Assembly (NCBI GenBank): GCA_026874595.1
Contig: CM049317.1
Span: 18,497,882-18,561,881 of the forward strand
DNA from: Sipunculus nudus
Lineage: Eukaryota; Annelida; Sipuncula; Golfingiida; Sipunculidae
Direction of reading: 5' to 3'
Length of the DNA stretch: 64,000 nucleotides
Under the pieces are notes generated by a model. That model ran no database searches. It saw nothing but the letters and a program-made list of their open reading frames with translations, and had not been told where the DNA came from. Shown here piece after piece: positions 47,809-59,687 of this stretch; the first letter of the stretch is position 1; each line of letters opens with the position of its first letter. The position numbers and the translations under genes were made by a program.

Positions 47809-48730
47809 CTTAACCTTTGTAACTGTAACCTTTGTCAGGAATATCAACTTATGGCCACAACACGAATCACATCTGAAATCAAATTGTTTGCGCATGCGTC
47901 GCCTCGTTTAAACATGAGGCATATTGGAAGCTACTTTGTTGACACAAACATGTCCCAGTGCGTACACAGAACAAGACATGGAAGGGAATTACCAGAAGTA
48001 ATCACCAAGTTTGTCTGTAACACTATAGATGTATAGAAAAAGTTTTCTGTTTAAACTGTCCACGATTTTTTTAACTGCAAGTGAAACCACTATACCTGCT
48101 TTATATAACAATCGCATGATAAGCGTATATATCATATGTGCATATATACAAACCACAATATATTCAGCGCCACTCCACACATTAAGGTCCCGGTATGTGT
48201 GTCGACTATATATGCTGGCTGTGACCGCATTGACTCCTCTATTTTATCAACAGACTCGTTCCCGTTAAAATGTGGTAGCTGATTCCCCAATAAACCTTGT
48301 GATTCCCGGGTGTATTATTAACTAATGAATACATCTTTCACCCTGAATATAAACCTGATTTATAAATATAAACTTGATAATGATTGATTTGGTTGACTTT
48401 TGGTGTTATAACCTTAGTAAAGTTCTCTTTCATAATTATCCCATGCATACTAAAGGCACTTATTCATTGCTTTATACCTATGTTTACAGAGATCTTTGTA
48501 TGGACAAGCAGCTTTCACTAAAGGACACCCGACAGAGCCCAGATAATCAACATTTCTAGCAACTAATTAGACTACGAAATGATTATGCAATTCCAATGAA
48601 TAATTAACGGTATAATTTAATAAAGATATCTCATTAAAAGGAATCGCGGACATATATGAGACGCAGCATGTAATGTAGACAAACTGCATGTTAGTTTAAG
48701 CACCTGCTAGTCTGTGGCACTGAGGTAGTA
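47809..48730 (+). repeat. Paralogous module D, a 922-bp tandem copy of the end of module C
   Basis: GCGCATGCG at 47890-47898, GAAGGGAATTACCAGAAGTAA near 47981, GTGTGTCGACTATATATGC near 48196 and GTCTGTGGCACTGAGGTAGT at 48710. The last motif is exactly 922 bp after its counterpart in module C. It lacks the 5' part of the module. Confidence 0.7.
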
Positions 48731-50596
48731 GAGATAGACCAGTCCCTGAACAATGTCCTACCCAGATAATTGGAGACCAAGACTCAGACCAAAGGATCCG
48801 AAAGAAAGACCGTATACGTTAATCTAACTATCATTAAATAACTTATAACGGAGGCAATATCGCAAGCCCCCCATCCCCCCCCCAACCGCCGCCATATTAA
48901 AATATTACCAGACCAAAAAAAGAAAAATCACAAGTATACATGTATATTTAGTGTGGTCATATATAGCCGCTTCTGTAGTAACATGTATAAAACTTTCGCG
49001 TGGTCGTGAAGCCGACACCAGGATAGAGACCGAAAGCATCTTTTCTTGAGACCAAGACGGAACCTAAGACCTCCAAGACCAAGACAGAGTTCTTAAACAC
49101 TTTGGTCTCAAGGCATCACTGCTCGCTATGGATTTGATTCACTTCCCAGTGGATTCTCAGAAATACTAAGCTGAAGCGGTTGGTTTGTCTGTTGTAGTCC
49201 CGTCCGATCTAATGTCTTTCTTAATATCCACACAGGTCCTTTTGAGACTAATTGAAACTATAATTCAAGGTAATGAATACATCGATGTTGATCGCCGTGC
49301 ATGGCTAGCATAATGCTTGGACATAGGGATAGCAGAAATTAATTTGTACTCCTTAGAAAATGATATAATTTACTGAAATAAACAGATAACACTACTGCTA
49401 TATATAAGATTTATGGGTATTACTGAATTGGTTGTGGAAAAGAATATAATGTAATGAATTACAAATAATTTGTTAGTGACAAGAAAATACTTATCAAAAC
49501 TGCGACAAATGATGAAGCCCTAAAATATTTAGCTGGGACAGTGACATTCTTAACAACTGCTTTCACGAAAAGCGTTAACAGTTTAGTACAGTTGTCAAAG
49601 CTTGTAACAAATTAAAACAATGAGTAATGTAGGGTATCACTACACATTTCACATCTTGTCCAGAAATATTCATATAACCCACCTTGGTGGTCTCTCTAAA
49701 TTTTCTGAAAATTAATTTTAGACTATAACTCTCTAACATTAATAAAAGAAAACTTGGGTTTTCCTGAGAATGACCAACGAATGAATTTACCAAAACATTC
49801 ATCAGGGGATCTTTCTCTGTCCTTTGAATCCTACTTATTCATTAAAACATCCACACAAGTATAAGCACTCATTACTAAAATCCACACTAAACTAGTAAAA
49901 ACTTTATTAACAAAATTCTGGTCCGTCATTTGAAACTAGTAATATTAATACCTCAGCTGCTTGTATTTAGACACTTTTGTCTAATGTTTTGATGTAAATA
50001 AAGTATTGGAATGTCTACATGCCGATCGGATGGTCGCTGAAATTTAATTTGTACCCGTGAATGGTACTCTTGTTCACATACGTTAAAATAGAAAAAGCTG
50101 TTTTATAATTAGTCATCATTAGTGGATGAACCAAATTCATAAATTCACCATATAAATGCTTGTTGCCTATGAATATGTTTTAATACATAATGCGTACAGA
50201 TCATTGACACATCATGTTCTTCATTGCATGCATGGTAGTAGGACTGACTTTTTTCCACTTATATAATGCATAACCTAGTGTTATATTGTATATTCAATAC
50301 AAAAGATTCGTACATAATTTTCTTTGTCTGGTAAAATCATACATACAACATACTTCAAGAACCCTCACATCATACATAACTTGGAATTGTATACTCCACA
50401 ATCCCAATGATGTAGGTTTAAACAAACTTGTAGTTGTCAGGAAGGACCATGCATTAACAAGTTTTAAGTCAATGTTATAATGGTATATAAGAAAAAAAGA
50501 GAGAACATTTTTTTACAGTACGAAAATAGTCACAATGTACGCATTAACAGTAATTCACTCCGCTTTTCTACAACCCATGCTTCATTTGACGCCACT
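48731..50596. other. No gene seen
   Basis: About 1.9 kb of AT-rich DNA with a C-rich patch at about 48868-48890. No frame, RNA gene or clear repeat. The part next to 50597 is the presumed 3' UTR of the OTU gene. Confidence 0.45.
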
Positions 50597-51088
50597 TTAA
50601 ACATCAATGTCCTGCACAGCATCATAGTGTCCACCGTTTGATTTCATGTACACCACATATACAGTTGCCATGGTTACCTGGCCTTCCACGTGAACATCCA
50701 GGGTGGTTACGTCACATCCTCCGCCTCCAAGAGTCACCAGAATTGTGACGTCATACAGCATGCTGAGTGCCACTAAGCATTCGTGTCCAGCATACGCTCC
50801 AGGTTGTGACAACAGGAAAAGGTACTGCTTTAGACTGTGATCAGGTATATACCCTTCAAACAGTCGGTAGTTATTCCTTATCATGTCGACGGCTTCCTGT
50901 CTCAGTTTCACATGGTTGTCTTGGTGACCAAACAGACCGACCGAAACAGACCTGAAGAGACAGTTACCATCTCCCAGTACCGGCTGTCTACACCTCCCAT
51001 ACTGGGCCAGGTACTCATCCTGATCTATCATTTCCTTACTGAACGGGATGGCCATCCTTGTACTGAAACTTGTCCGGTATTGTAAATC
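50597..51088 (-). CDS. OTU-domain cysteine protease (likely deubiquitinase), terminal exon
   Basis: One exon after the acceptor TTTGCTTCCAG. From the Met at 51055 it encodes 152 residues, which is a whole OTU domain. LGDGNCLFRSV holds the catalytic Asp29 and Cys32, HECLVALSMLYDVTI is the conserved central helix-strand, and NGGHYDAV near the end holds His143. OTU proteases cleave ubiquitin or related modifiers from proteins. The frame stays open from the acceptor to that Met (DLQYRTSFSTR), so coding could extend into an upstream exon that I cannot place. The small size suggests either a stand-alone OTU protein or a domain from a larger mobile-element protein, since some eukaryotic transposons carry OTU. 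A truncated relative lies 1 kb upstream. Confidence 0.85.
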   Translation of the reverse strand, partial: DLQYRTSFSTRMAIPFSKEMIDQDEYLAQYGRCRQPVLGDGNCLFRSVSVGLFGHQDNHVKLRQEAVDMIRNNYRLFEGYIPDHSLKQYLFLLSQPGAYAGHECLVALSMLYDVTILVTLGGGGCDVTTLDVHVEGQVTMATVYVVYMKSNGGHYDAVQDIDV

Positions 51089-51132
51089 CTGGAAGCAAAT
51101 AAATATACGATAGGTGTATGCATGATACCTAA

Positions 51133-51133
<1 letters not shown>

Positions 51134-51166
<33 letters not shown>
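51134..51166. repeat. (GA)n microsatellite, a CT tract on the OTU gene strand
   Basis: About 16 GA units on the plus strand. On the gene's strand this is a pure CT run 45-78 bases before the 3' splice site. Confidence 0.95.
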
Positions 51167-51168
<2 letters not shown>

Positions 51169-51920
51169 GCAAAGTCTTGATCTTAATGTAGCTACAAGCA
51201 GTCATTTGCTTTCAACTAATTCAGAACCAAAGAGAAGTGTGGAGTTACATATATGCATGCTCATATCAGAGTTAAGCAAAATAAAAACAGATTTTACTTA
51301 TTTTGGTGGGGACTTATAAAACCATAATTCATTTTATAAATAATTTTTTAGAAATTATTTTCCAGATAAAGGGGTCTGAGTTAAAAATAGAAGTACAAGT
51401 TGGCTGGTACCAGTTTTAACAGTTTGAAACTTCATATATCCCCTCCATATTTATATTTACGGTAAAACCTTTTAATTAATAATTAAAATATAAATAAAAT
51501 AGCACGCGTTCTTTAAAATACTTACTTCAAATGAAGCAACACGTCGGTGTTTACGTCTCAAGTTGCGAGTGATAACTGAAGGGGTGTCCTATGCAAAAGC
51601 GTATTTATACTTGCATGCTGTTCTTCTTAAACCAAGTTTGGTCATATGGAAGGCTAAATAGAAGGCCTATATGTATCGAGTTTATATATCAATGAATGCT
51701 GTATAAAATCGTCTACCAGGAAGCTAATGTTTTGAGTGTACATACCAAAGAAATGTTTTCATTATCATTGTGGATAATGCGTGTGACAAACTGGAGGCTA
51801 ACTCTAAGGCAAACGCTCCGACAATGAGCCGTGTGTATGATAGGGAACAGGGATTATTAAGGTCAAGGTCTTTTTGTCACAAACGAAGCGCTAATGATTG
51901 CTGTTGAATCTACCAATATA
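51167..51920. other. No gene seen (presumed OTU intron)
   Basis: AT-rich DNA upstream of the OTU exon. I could not identify a 5' exon or promoter. Confidence 0.35.
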
Positions 51921-51923
51921 ATA

Positions 51924-51926
<3 letters not shown>

Positions 51927-51993
<67 letters not shown>
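51927..51993. repeat. (TA)n microsatellite
   Basis: About 33 TA units, adjoining the OTU fragment. Confidence 0.95.
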
Positions 51994-51995
<2 letters not shown>

Positions 51996-52026
51996 ATGTA
52001 TAAATGTGGTATTAAATTTAAATGCA

Positions 52027-52124
52027 TGCTCCAGACTGTGACCAGGTATATACCCTTCAAACAGTCGCTGGTTATTTCCGATTATGTCCACGCCCTCCTC
52101 TCTCAGTTTCATATGGTTGTCTTT
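52027..52124 (-). pseudogene. OTU-domain fragment
   Basis: About 98 bp matches 50830-50927 of the OTU exon and translates on the minus strand to KLREEGVDIIGNNQRLFEGY plus IPGHSLE. The intact gene has KLRQEAVDMIRNNYRLFEGY. It covers only the stretch between the catalytic Cys and the central helix, with no catalytic residues, and runs into the TA microsatellite. It is a partial duplicate, not a working gene. Confidence 0.85.
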
Positions 52125-52479
52125 GTTTTTACTGGTGTATTAATAAATAGAATTGCTAGGCAAGTAAAATAGATTCCAATGAAACAATTACGCTAGCTGC
52201 CTACAAAAAAGTCAGTTTTTTCAAAGCGGATTTCTAGTTAATACCCTTTAAGTAAGGTTTATTAAAATATTGAGCGTCACAGGAAATGATTTGCTGCTAA
52301 AGAGGCAGTTAATGAATCGTGAGTTGGTCTAAGTGACAATCACGCAATTGACATTTTTCAGTTTGGCTCCCCCATGGATAGCCCTGCTGCCATTGGTGAT
52401 AACTGGGAAGGTTTGGTAAGGTATCGATAAAATCAGCAGAGAAAACAGATAAAACCGGACATCTAATTTGCCTTGATTT

Positions 52480-54030
52480 TTCGTTGTGTTTTACTTAACA
52501 TCTACTTCGTGTGCTAATACGAATGTATCGAAATCTTCAAATTATTTGATGCAATATGAACATATTCTATGTCAAATGTTAATGTAATGTAAAGGAGAAA
52601 ATACCCCTAGACCTTCGTCTACAACTTTAAAACTATGTTATTATATTGTTGTGAGTATATATCTTTTAAATGTTCTATGCCTCAATTCATTACTCTGACG
52701 TATATTGTGTTGCCATTAGACAGCCATTAAGACAGAAATCTACAATATGTTCGTGTCATTCAACGTTTTAGGAAGAAACTCACTCAGAATTAAACAAAAT
52801 GACGCAATTTAATACCAGGGTTTTTTATTGGTTGTCAGAAAAGTTGCAGGCTAACTTAAAGGCATTAGGTAAGTGGTCTGGTAACAGGTATGCATCTTTA
52901 ACACGTAGATGCTCAGCATTTAATGTCTTCCCCGGGAAAGCTATACAACCATTGGATAAGAACCATTCAACGTAATGTATGCACTTTAAATGGTACAATT
53001 TAAAGCTATGTTTGGAATTTAAACTCTTTATGTTTTTATATTAAGCGTTTATTTTCAAATTCAGTCAAATTCAGTGATTGATTAATTGGATTGTGCGTGT
53101 GCTTCTATAATTTATTCTATAATTGTTCAGATAATAATATTGGATTTACAGATCGAAGAAACTGCAGGTATTTAAATGTAGTTGTTTTTGTCCACACCCA
53201 TCCAACCAGTGCCCGATGGACCTAAGGGGGGTCTGACCCGGGATTAATTTCCGGCCTTCAAAACTATATATTCTATGCTACATATTATAAAAAAAAACTT
53301 ACTGGCCACGCAGTAATACCTCGATGCTAACACCTCCCAGTAACTGAGACTGAATAAATCTGCCCCACGTGCACACATATTTATAAACTCCGGATCGCCC
53401 CGCTTTCATCCTGATCCTTTCATGTGATAAAACTGAAAGGCTAAGTAGAATGACAACAGTTGCCATTTGATCAACAGCGGAGCATAGCGTTTCTGATTAA
53501 CCATATTATCATCAATGTATAACCAGGGCGTGGACCATCGACGGGATATTTTGGAGGATATCAGTCAAGACTACTTATAACCATGGAAGGACAACCTCAG
53601 AATATGAACAGTATTTATCATTCAGTGATTGAAGTACCCACAGACACATCAAGATCAGCCTTACATCTAGGCACATATGTTTTTGTACTGGAATGAACAC
53701 TGGATTTAATGTGGCACAAAATGACTCAAACCAGTGGTCCCACAAATGCTTTTAGAGTGGACAGTATCAATTTAGTAATCTTGCACACATCATTTAGCCA
53801 AATTAACTTTTTATACGAATTGTCATTGGTTTATTATTGCATCAAACCAGTATTTGTACAGATTATAGATAAATAAATGCCATTTAAGAAACTGATCCTT
53901 ATCTTATTTATAGGGTGGACGATTGCATAGACAGATTTTGGTCAGGTAAGTTGAACGGCAGATTTGATTGAAAGATTATTGGCAAGTCCTAATAACACAA
54001 ATGCATAGCATATATAAGCGATCTCCTTGT
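52480..54030 (+). repeat. Diverged tandem duplication, left copy
   Basis: Shares colinear blocks with 54640-56520: GTATCGAAATCTTCAAATTA with CAATATGAAC; AGTTGCAGGCTAACTTAAAG near 52843; AAGAAACTGATCCTTATC near 53885; and TGGACGATTGCATAGACAGA near 53923. No coding content is recognised. Confidence 0.6.
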
Positions 54031-54128
54031 TTCTTTCTTGCTAAGAAAATGAACTGCAACTTTTTATATCATAATGAATATAGGGCTAAGATATATGAAT
54101 CATGATGTGTCTTATGTTGGATTATTAA

Positions 54129-54437
54129 GGCCAAAATAAAAAAAAGGTATGGTTCTCAGGCACTTTTTTTCAGAAATCAATGCGGGCGGGCGCTTTTTTT
54201 ATTTTAATATTTTTGGTATGTTTCGATAAAAATGTCAAATGATAAGGGAAAAGCATGAAAATAACAGTTTTATTTTGCTAAATAAGTAAAAGCACTACAA
54301 AACAAAGGAAATTGTATGGTTTAACCTTCTTGAAAGAAATGTCGGAGCGGCAGCAGCTCAAAATTGGAAAGTTTTTATTGAAAATCAAAATAAAAAGTTT
54401 TGATGCGGGGGTTTAAAATTTTTAATTTTTTTTGGCC
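54129..54437 (-). mobile_element. MITE family A, copy 5
   Basis: 309 bp. GGCCAAAATAAAAAAAAGG, then TATGGTTCTCAGGCAC, and an intact GCGGGCGGGCG arm on the left. The right end keeps GATGCGGG and the outer TTTTGGCC but has lost the inner GTGCCTGAGAACC arm. TAA lies on both sides, again pointing to a TAA target duplication. Confidence 0.8.
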
Positions 54438-54639
54438 TAATAGTATCAGTTACATGCCGGGTTAAAGCTGTGAACTAGGGGTGCTGGTCTAGGAGACAAA
54501 TAGGGGCCAAAATCCAACCGCATATATTCAGCGGAAACAGAATTAAGTGTTCTTCTATATGCACGGTTCAATACGGCTCGAAAATGATACCATTTGGTTC
54601 TAGTTTTGTGACAGGTAATTTTATTAGGAAGGATTCTTT

Positions 54640-56520
54640 TTAACTACCAATACATGGACTAAAACGGGTGTATCAAAATCCTCAAAATATTTAATGTGAT
54701 ATGTACGTATTGTTTAAATCAATTACAATGTTAATATGAAATCAAAGAAAAAGTTAGCGTCAGACTTTGATAATACAACTTGATAATTATTATCTAGATC
54801 TTTATTTTTGAAATTATGGCCATATCCGCGCTAGCAATTAATCCGGATCGTGAATCGGTGACCTTCTTTCCGTAGAATGTCACCATTCCTCGTCAATTCG
54901 GTTTTCTGTAGTCCATGCACTTGAAAGGCGGTCTACAGAAGTCCGGTTTACTTTAGTCCGGTTTAATGTAAACCGGTTTCTGGTGCATACGGGCATATTC
55001 GCTTCTATTCGAAATAAGTCCAGTTTCTGCGAACGGCCTTGATCGCTACCCGTGATGCTGCCCTAGCATGCGTTGCTCGGGGGAGTGCTAGCTTGCAGGG
55101 ATGAATCGGATTATGAACCACGTGCGGACAGGTAACTCATGATATGTTGAATAAACTGATTTAGGCTTTTATAAAGCTACAATGTGGACGAAAAGGGGAC
55201 TATTACTAAACTAATGTAAACCGGTTTATTATGATCTGGTTCAGATGCGAAGCAAGTGCGGATACAGACCATGATATCATAACAGTGTTAGGAATATATA
55301 TCTTTCAAATGTACTGAGGAGCCTTTTAGTACTCCTGCGTATTGAATAGCTATAAGATATTAAGAGCTAATTAAGTGTACGAGAAGGTTTAAGTAAAGTA
55401 TGGAAATGCTATCCGAATGTGTAAGTTTCCTTACAGTTATATATGTGTATAAGAGTGCAAGGTGCTTAGTATATAACTGATAAGTGTATGGACAATCCGC
55501 ATTCATTAATGATTTTTTACATTCACATTTTTTTCTACCTAGATACAAAGTTTTAAACTTATCATGCTTATTTGTGTAGTCATATGGAATGTATACATAA
55601 TACTGCTACGTGTATCATAACTCCCTATTTATCACTCCATATATATGATCACTCCCTATTTTTGTCATGTGAACACACACACACATTTATGCGTCATTAT
55701 AATCCTTTCTGCCAATGAATTCATTTGGAAAGCTAAGTATAGAGGATCGCCAGTTGTCGTGTGTACATTATGCAACCCGAGTGTAGGTGCTACAATACCA
55801 CTCTGTGCAGGAACCTGTAGTTTTTTTATGTACATTCCAGTGACTTTCTGTATAACCACGGTAGTCGGTGGGTTCATATACTTTAAAAAAAGTTGAAGGC
55901 TAACTTGAAGGCTACAGTTAAGTGGCCAGGTTACTGTTGTGCATTGTTGGCACGTAAATGATCCCAACTAGTTCTGAAAGTGTTTACCTGTCAATCAATA
56001 TTGTAGGATATAACTCACCCAGGACAGTTTATAGTGTAAATTGTGAAAGAAAAGTGGATGTACAGAACAAACTAGATGATTCAAATGTTATGAATAATGT
56101 GACCGGGAAAGTTTCTTATTAGATAGAATAACAGAGTGAATTAATTTTATCAGCTTTTATTCTCAACTTTTTTTACGTACCTCTGTAGCTGGGTATAACA
56201 TTGATGTTAAATCTGCTACTGTTGTGAAACCGGTAAATTTCAGAATAATTCATCAAGATATAAACTGTATACTTCGGATAATCACTTCCAGTGAACGCGG
56301 GTGAAACAGTTTAGTCATTCCTAAGCCAAGTGGTAAGCGAAATTGTGCTTAGATATTCTTCAGAGGTTGTAAATATATAAATGTTATTTAAGAAATTGAA
56401 TCTTATCCCATACGTAGAGTAGATGATTGCGTGGATAGAGCTGTGTAAGCCTATTCGGCCAGCAAACTCGATTGTTAAAAGAATATCGGTAAGTCTCATG
56501 AACACTGATACAAGCATTTG
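54640..56520 (+). repeat. Diverged tandem duplication, right copy
   Basis: Counterpart of 52480-54030: GTATCAAAATCCTCAAAATA; AGTTGAAGGCTAACTTGAAG near 55893; AAGAAATTGAATCTTATC near 56388; TAGATGATTGCGTGGATAGA near 56420. It also holds a cluster of AAACCGGTTT/GTCCGGTTTA motifs at 54900-54980. Confidence 0.6.
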
Positions 56521-57599
56521 TTACTCCCGATCTATCAGTGTGCCCGGGCTCATAAAAGCACCTGCGAATTTTCAGATGATAATGATGTACTCAGAGATGT
56601 GAATAAATGTGTTTGATTAAATGATGATGCGGTTGTATATAGTGATATTGGTCAAACCATATTACATCTCTCTTCTTATGATTAAAACATCACGATTTTA
56701 CTAAAAGCTTTAAGGGCAAACTGTAACTATTTTTATTCGCTCACTTGATTCAACATGAAAAGTTAAAACCCGATAAGCCAAAGGATTAGTTTATTACAGT
56801 TAAGGTAACATTTTGAGGTAAAAAAAATTATTCTTGGGAATATGAGACTTCGCATGGCGGAACCATCGCGGGTTTGACTTTAGATGATGAAGTCATATCT
56901 ACCTAAACAACAAAACATGTGTCCACGTCAGTGTCTTGTCTGAGATTTTACTTCGTGCTCGGCTGTGCCTATTCTTTCTTCAAACATCCGCTCTTCTTGG
57001 TCTGTTTAATCGTTAAATTACTGCAACTGTACAAATATTACACATAATTGTGAAGAATAATAGCGATATAAAAAGTTATTAAAACAATTATTTTGTATTT
57101 GATAAAGAACGGAAACGGGTTTTATGAAGAGAGCAAATAAATAGGTCTTGGGTTAACACTACACGCAACTTTAGGCATATATACTCCCAGCATATAGGCC
57201 TAAAAACTACTGATGATTATAAAAATTTAAAAAAAATGATTATTGATCACACCCAACCTCAGACTGAACAAAATCATAATTTGCGCGGGAGGGCTTAATA
57301 AATTAAATGAGAATAAAAAGATGCCGGATGACTTTCGAAAATTGGTTGGGTCATGGGGCTAGTAAACTAGACTAGTCTAGCATCACAGAAAACAGGACTT
57401 CTCTCCGTTTTTCGGATTGTGTTGATTTGTGAAATAAATCAGATAACTATATACTCCAAATTAAATTATATATAAACAAAAAAATGCAAGGTTTACAGAA
57501 AAAGGCCTACATCACAGACACACAAGTGTTTTGAGGAGTGTGCCGGTTCACCCCAGTTGTTCATTTCAGGTGCCAATGTTAACGTGTGAGCTGTGCATG
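56521..57599. other. No gene seen
   Basis: AT-rich DNA with no recognisable feature before the inverted-repeat element. Confidence 0.4.
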
Positions 57600-57660
57600 T
57601 ATATGTTGGAGCCCGTTTGCGGATCTTGCCCATCTGCCGATGGGCTTGGCCGATATGAGG

Positions 57661-57708
57661 ATCCGTCATTAGGCTGCCCATCTGCAGATGGGCAGCCCAA
57701 TAACGGAT
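57661..57708. repeat. 48-bp palindrome, left arm (two mismatches)
   Basis: Dyad GGCTGCCCATCTG/CAGATGGGCAGCC, extended by ATCCGTCATTA against CCAATAACGGAT. There are two mismatches relative to the perfect right-arm version. Confidence 0.95.
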
Positions 57709-59578
57709 TTGATACCATGCACATTCTGGCCCGTCTGCAGATGGGCTTGGCCCAATAACAAATTTTAGTTTTTGTTAGTAATACGTTATTATTTTATTAT
57801 CTTGATGACTTTTGTACTCAGACAAACATTCTCAGAACTTAAATGTGTTAATTGAAACATAAATCCCTATCACAGCCTCACATCAATAATTTTTTCATCA
57901 AAATTACATAGATGTGCATAGAAAACTACATCGAAGTGCATGCAGTGTTACAAAACCCTATTAAATATTTTTTTACACACAATTCTTAATTAGTCTACAT
58001 TTCATTCATTCGTGTGATGTTAAGAGTTCAATGAGGTTCACTTTTACCAAAGAGTAATTACAGCTGTTGCAAAAAATCTCATTTACATTACCACATAGAT
58101 GTGACTTCCACGGTACATACAATTTACTAAAGAGAAATTATATGTGGTACAAATCAGTTTCTCATATTCATTCTTAATATCCACAAGGTCACCACATACA
58201 TTTTGATAACAGAATATAGTGTAATATATGAAGCAAACACTAGCTCTCTCATGAGTCATTTGATCTCAGAGTCAATCACAATCATGCACTTTTACCACAA
58301 TAACACATCTTGTTACAGTTTCTTTTGGAGAAGTGTCTTATTGATAAGCTCTCCACTTAGCATTCGTACAGAATCGTTGGCGTCCTGGTGATGAGAGCAG
58401 CAGGGAAGTCCGGCAGTACTCATTTTTTTCAGGTTATCACAGAGATGATGCCGAGCTTAAATGTAGTTTTGGCTGCAGGGGTCATTGCCGGCGAGCAGTG
58501 TCTTTGCAAAGGCCAGAGCAAAAACGCAACAAAATAAATTAAAACAAAACGATAGAGTTATGTTTTACATATCTTTCACATTTACACAGTAAAGTTTATT
58601 TCATTTTTTATATATAACAATTTTTTAGATACAACTGATAAATAAATAGATCTCTGAAACAAGCAATCATCACGATGTTTAATATATTAATATGTTATAA
58701 TATATAAATAAAAATATAAAATTTAAATGGTGACAAGACTCCTTATAAACCATTTTTGATAAATATAATTATACTTTATACTCAGAAGATAAATAATGAA
58801 GAGATGAAATTTATACGATAAAACTACCAAAATTTGTAGTTAATACTTGCATAATAATAATTTCGGATACTGTTATCGAATAATATTTTATCTCAGCTTA
58901 CTAGGAACTATTCTAAACCTATTTATAGACCCTGTTTGGATTCGGGAAATACACATATATATATATATGTAAAATAAATCTATATTATATAAATTGAATA
59001 AATTATGATAATACGGTGGTTTAAATGGCACACTTTTTTTATAGGGTTGTACTTTTTTGTCTTAAAAGCCATATACTATTTTATGTCATATAACCGAGTG
59101 TTCTTTCATTGGTATACGTATACAGACGGTGGCGGAGGCATGTGCTCTGTGAGTGCTTTCTAGTTAATTTGGTTGTCACTTACACTATAGTAACTTTTAA
59201 GGGTAAACGCATTTAGGTATGACCAATTCACCGACTTAATATCGGATACACCTTACATGATAAATGAAGCACTAACATGGGCAAAGGTCTTTCGTTATCC
59301 TGCATGGTCCACCTCCCTCTCGTGGATGTTCTTGGCGACGTAAAACAGACTATCAACAGGGACTACCCTTAAATACTTGCTGACCTCTTCTCCGAGCTTG
59401 GCTTAAGAGGGTGTGTTGGACACCCCAAGAACAGGAAAATCCATTTAAGTTCTGAGAAATGTTTGCCTGAGTACAAAAGTCATCAAGATAATAAAAAATA
59501 ACGTAAAACTAACAAAAACTAAAATCGGTTATTGGGCAAAGCCCATCTGGAGACGTTCCAGAATTCGCATGGTATCAA

Positions 59579-59626
59579 ATCCGTTATTGGGCTGCCCATC
59601 TGCAGATGGGCAGCCCAATAACGGAT
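59579..59626. repeat. 48-bp perfect palindrome, right arm
   Basis: All 24 base pairs match: ATCCGTTATTGGGC then TGCCCATCTG, followed by its exact reverse complement. It can form a cruciform or hairpin. Confidence 0.97.
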
Positions 59627-59687
59627 CCTCATATGGACCAAGCCCATCGGCAGATTGGCCAGATCCGCAGACGGGCTCCAACATATA

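Larger units (their letters stand above)
57604..59683. mobile_element. Long-inverted-repeat (foldback-type) element, ~2.08 kb
   Basis: The left arm (57604 to about 57845) starts TGTTGGAGCCCGTTTGCGGA. The right arm (about 59430-59683), inverted, starts TGTTGGAGCCCGTCTGCGGA. The arms of about 245 bp are roughly 90% alike. TATA at 57600-57603 and 59684-59687 is a possible target duplication. Each arm carries a 48-bp palindrome centred on CTGCAG. The interior (57846-59429) has no transposase-like frame, so the element is non-autonomous. Confidence 0.8.

Noticed and set aside
57531-57758. Cys/Pro-rich frame in the left arm of the foldback element
   Set aside because: It is explained by the palindromic CCCATCTGCAGATGGGC repeats. 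The right arm gives a different, non-homologous frame.
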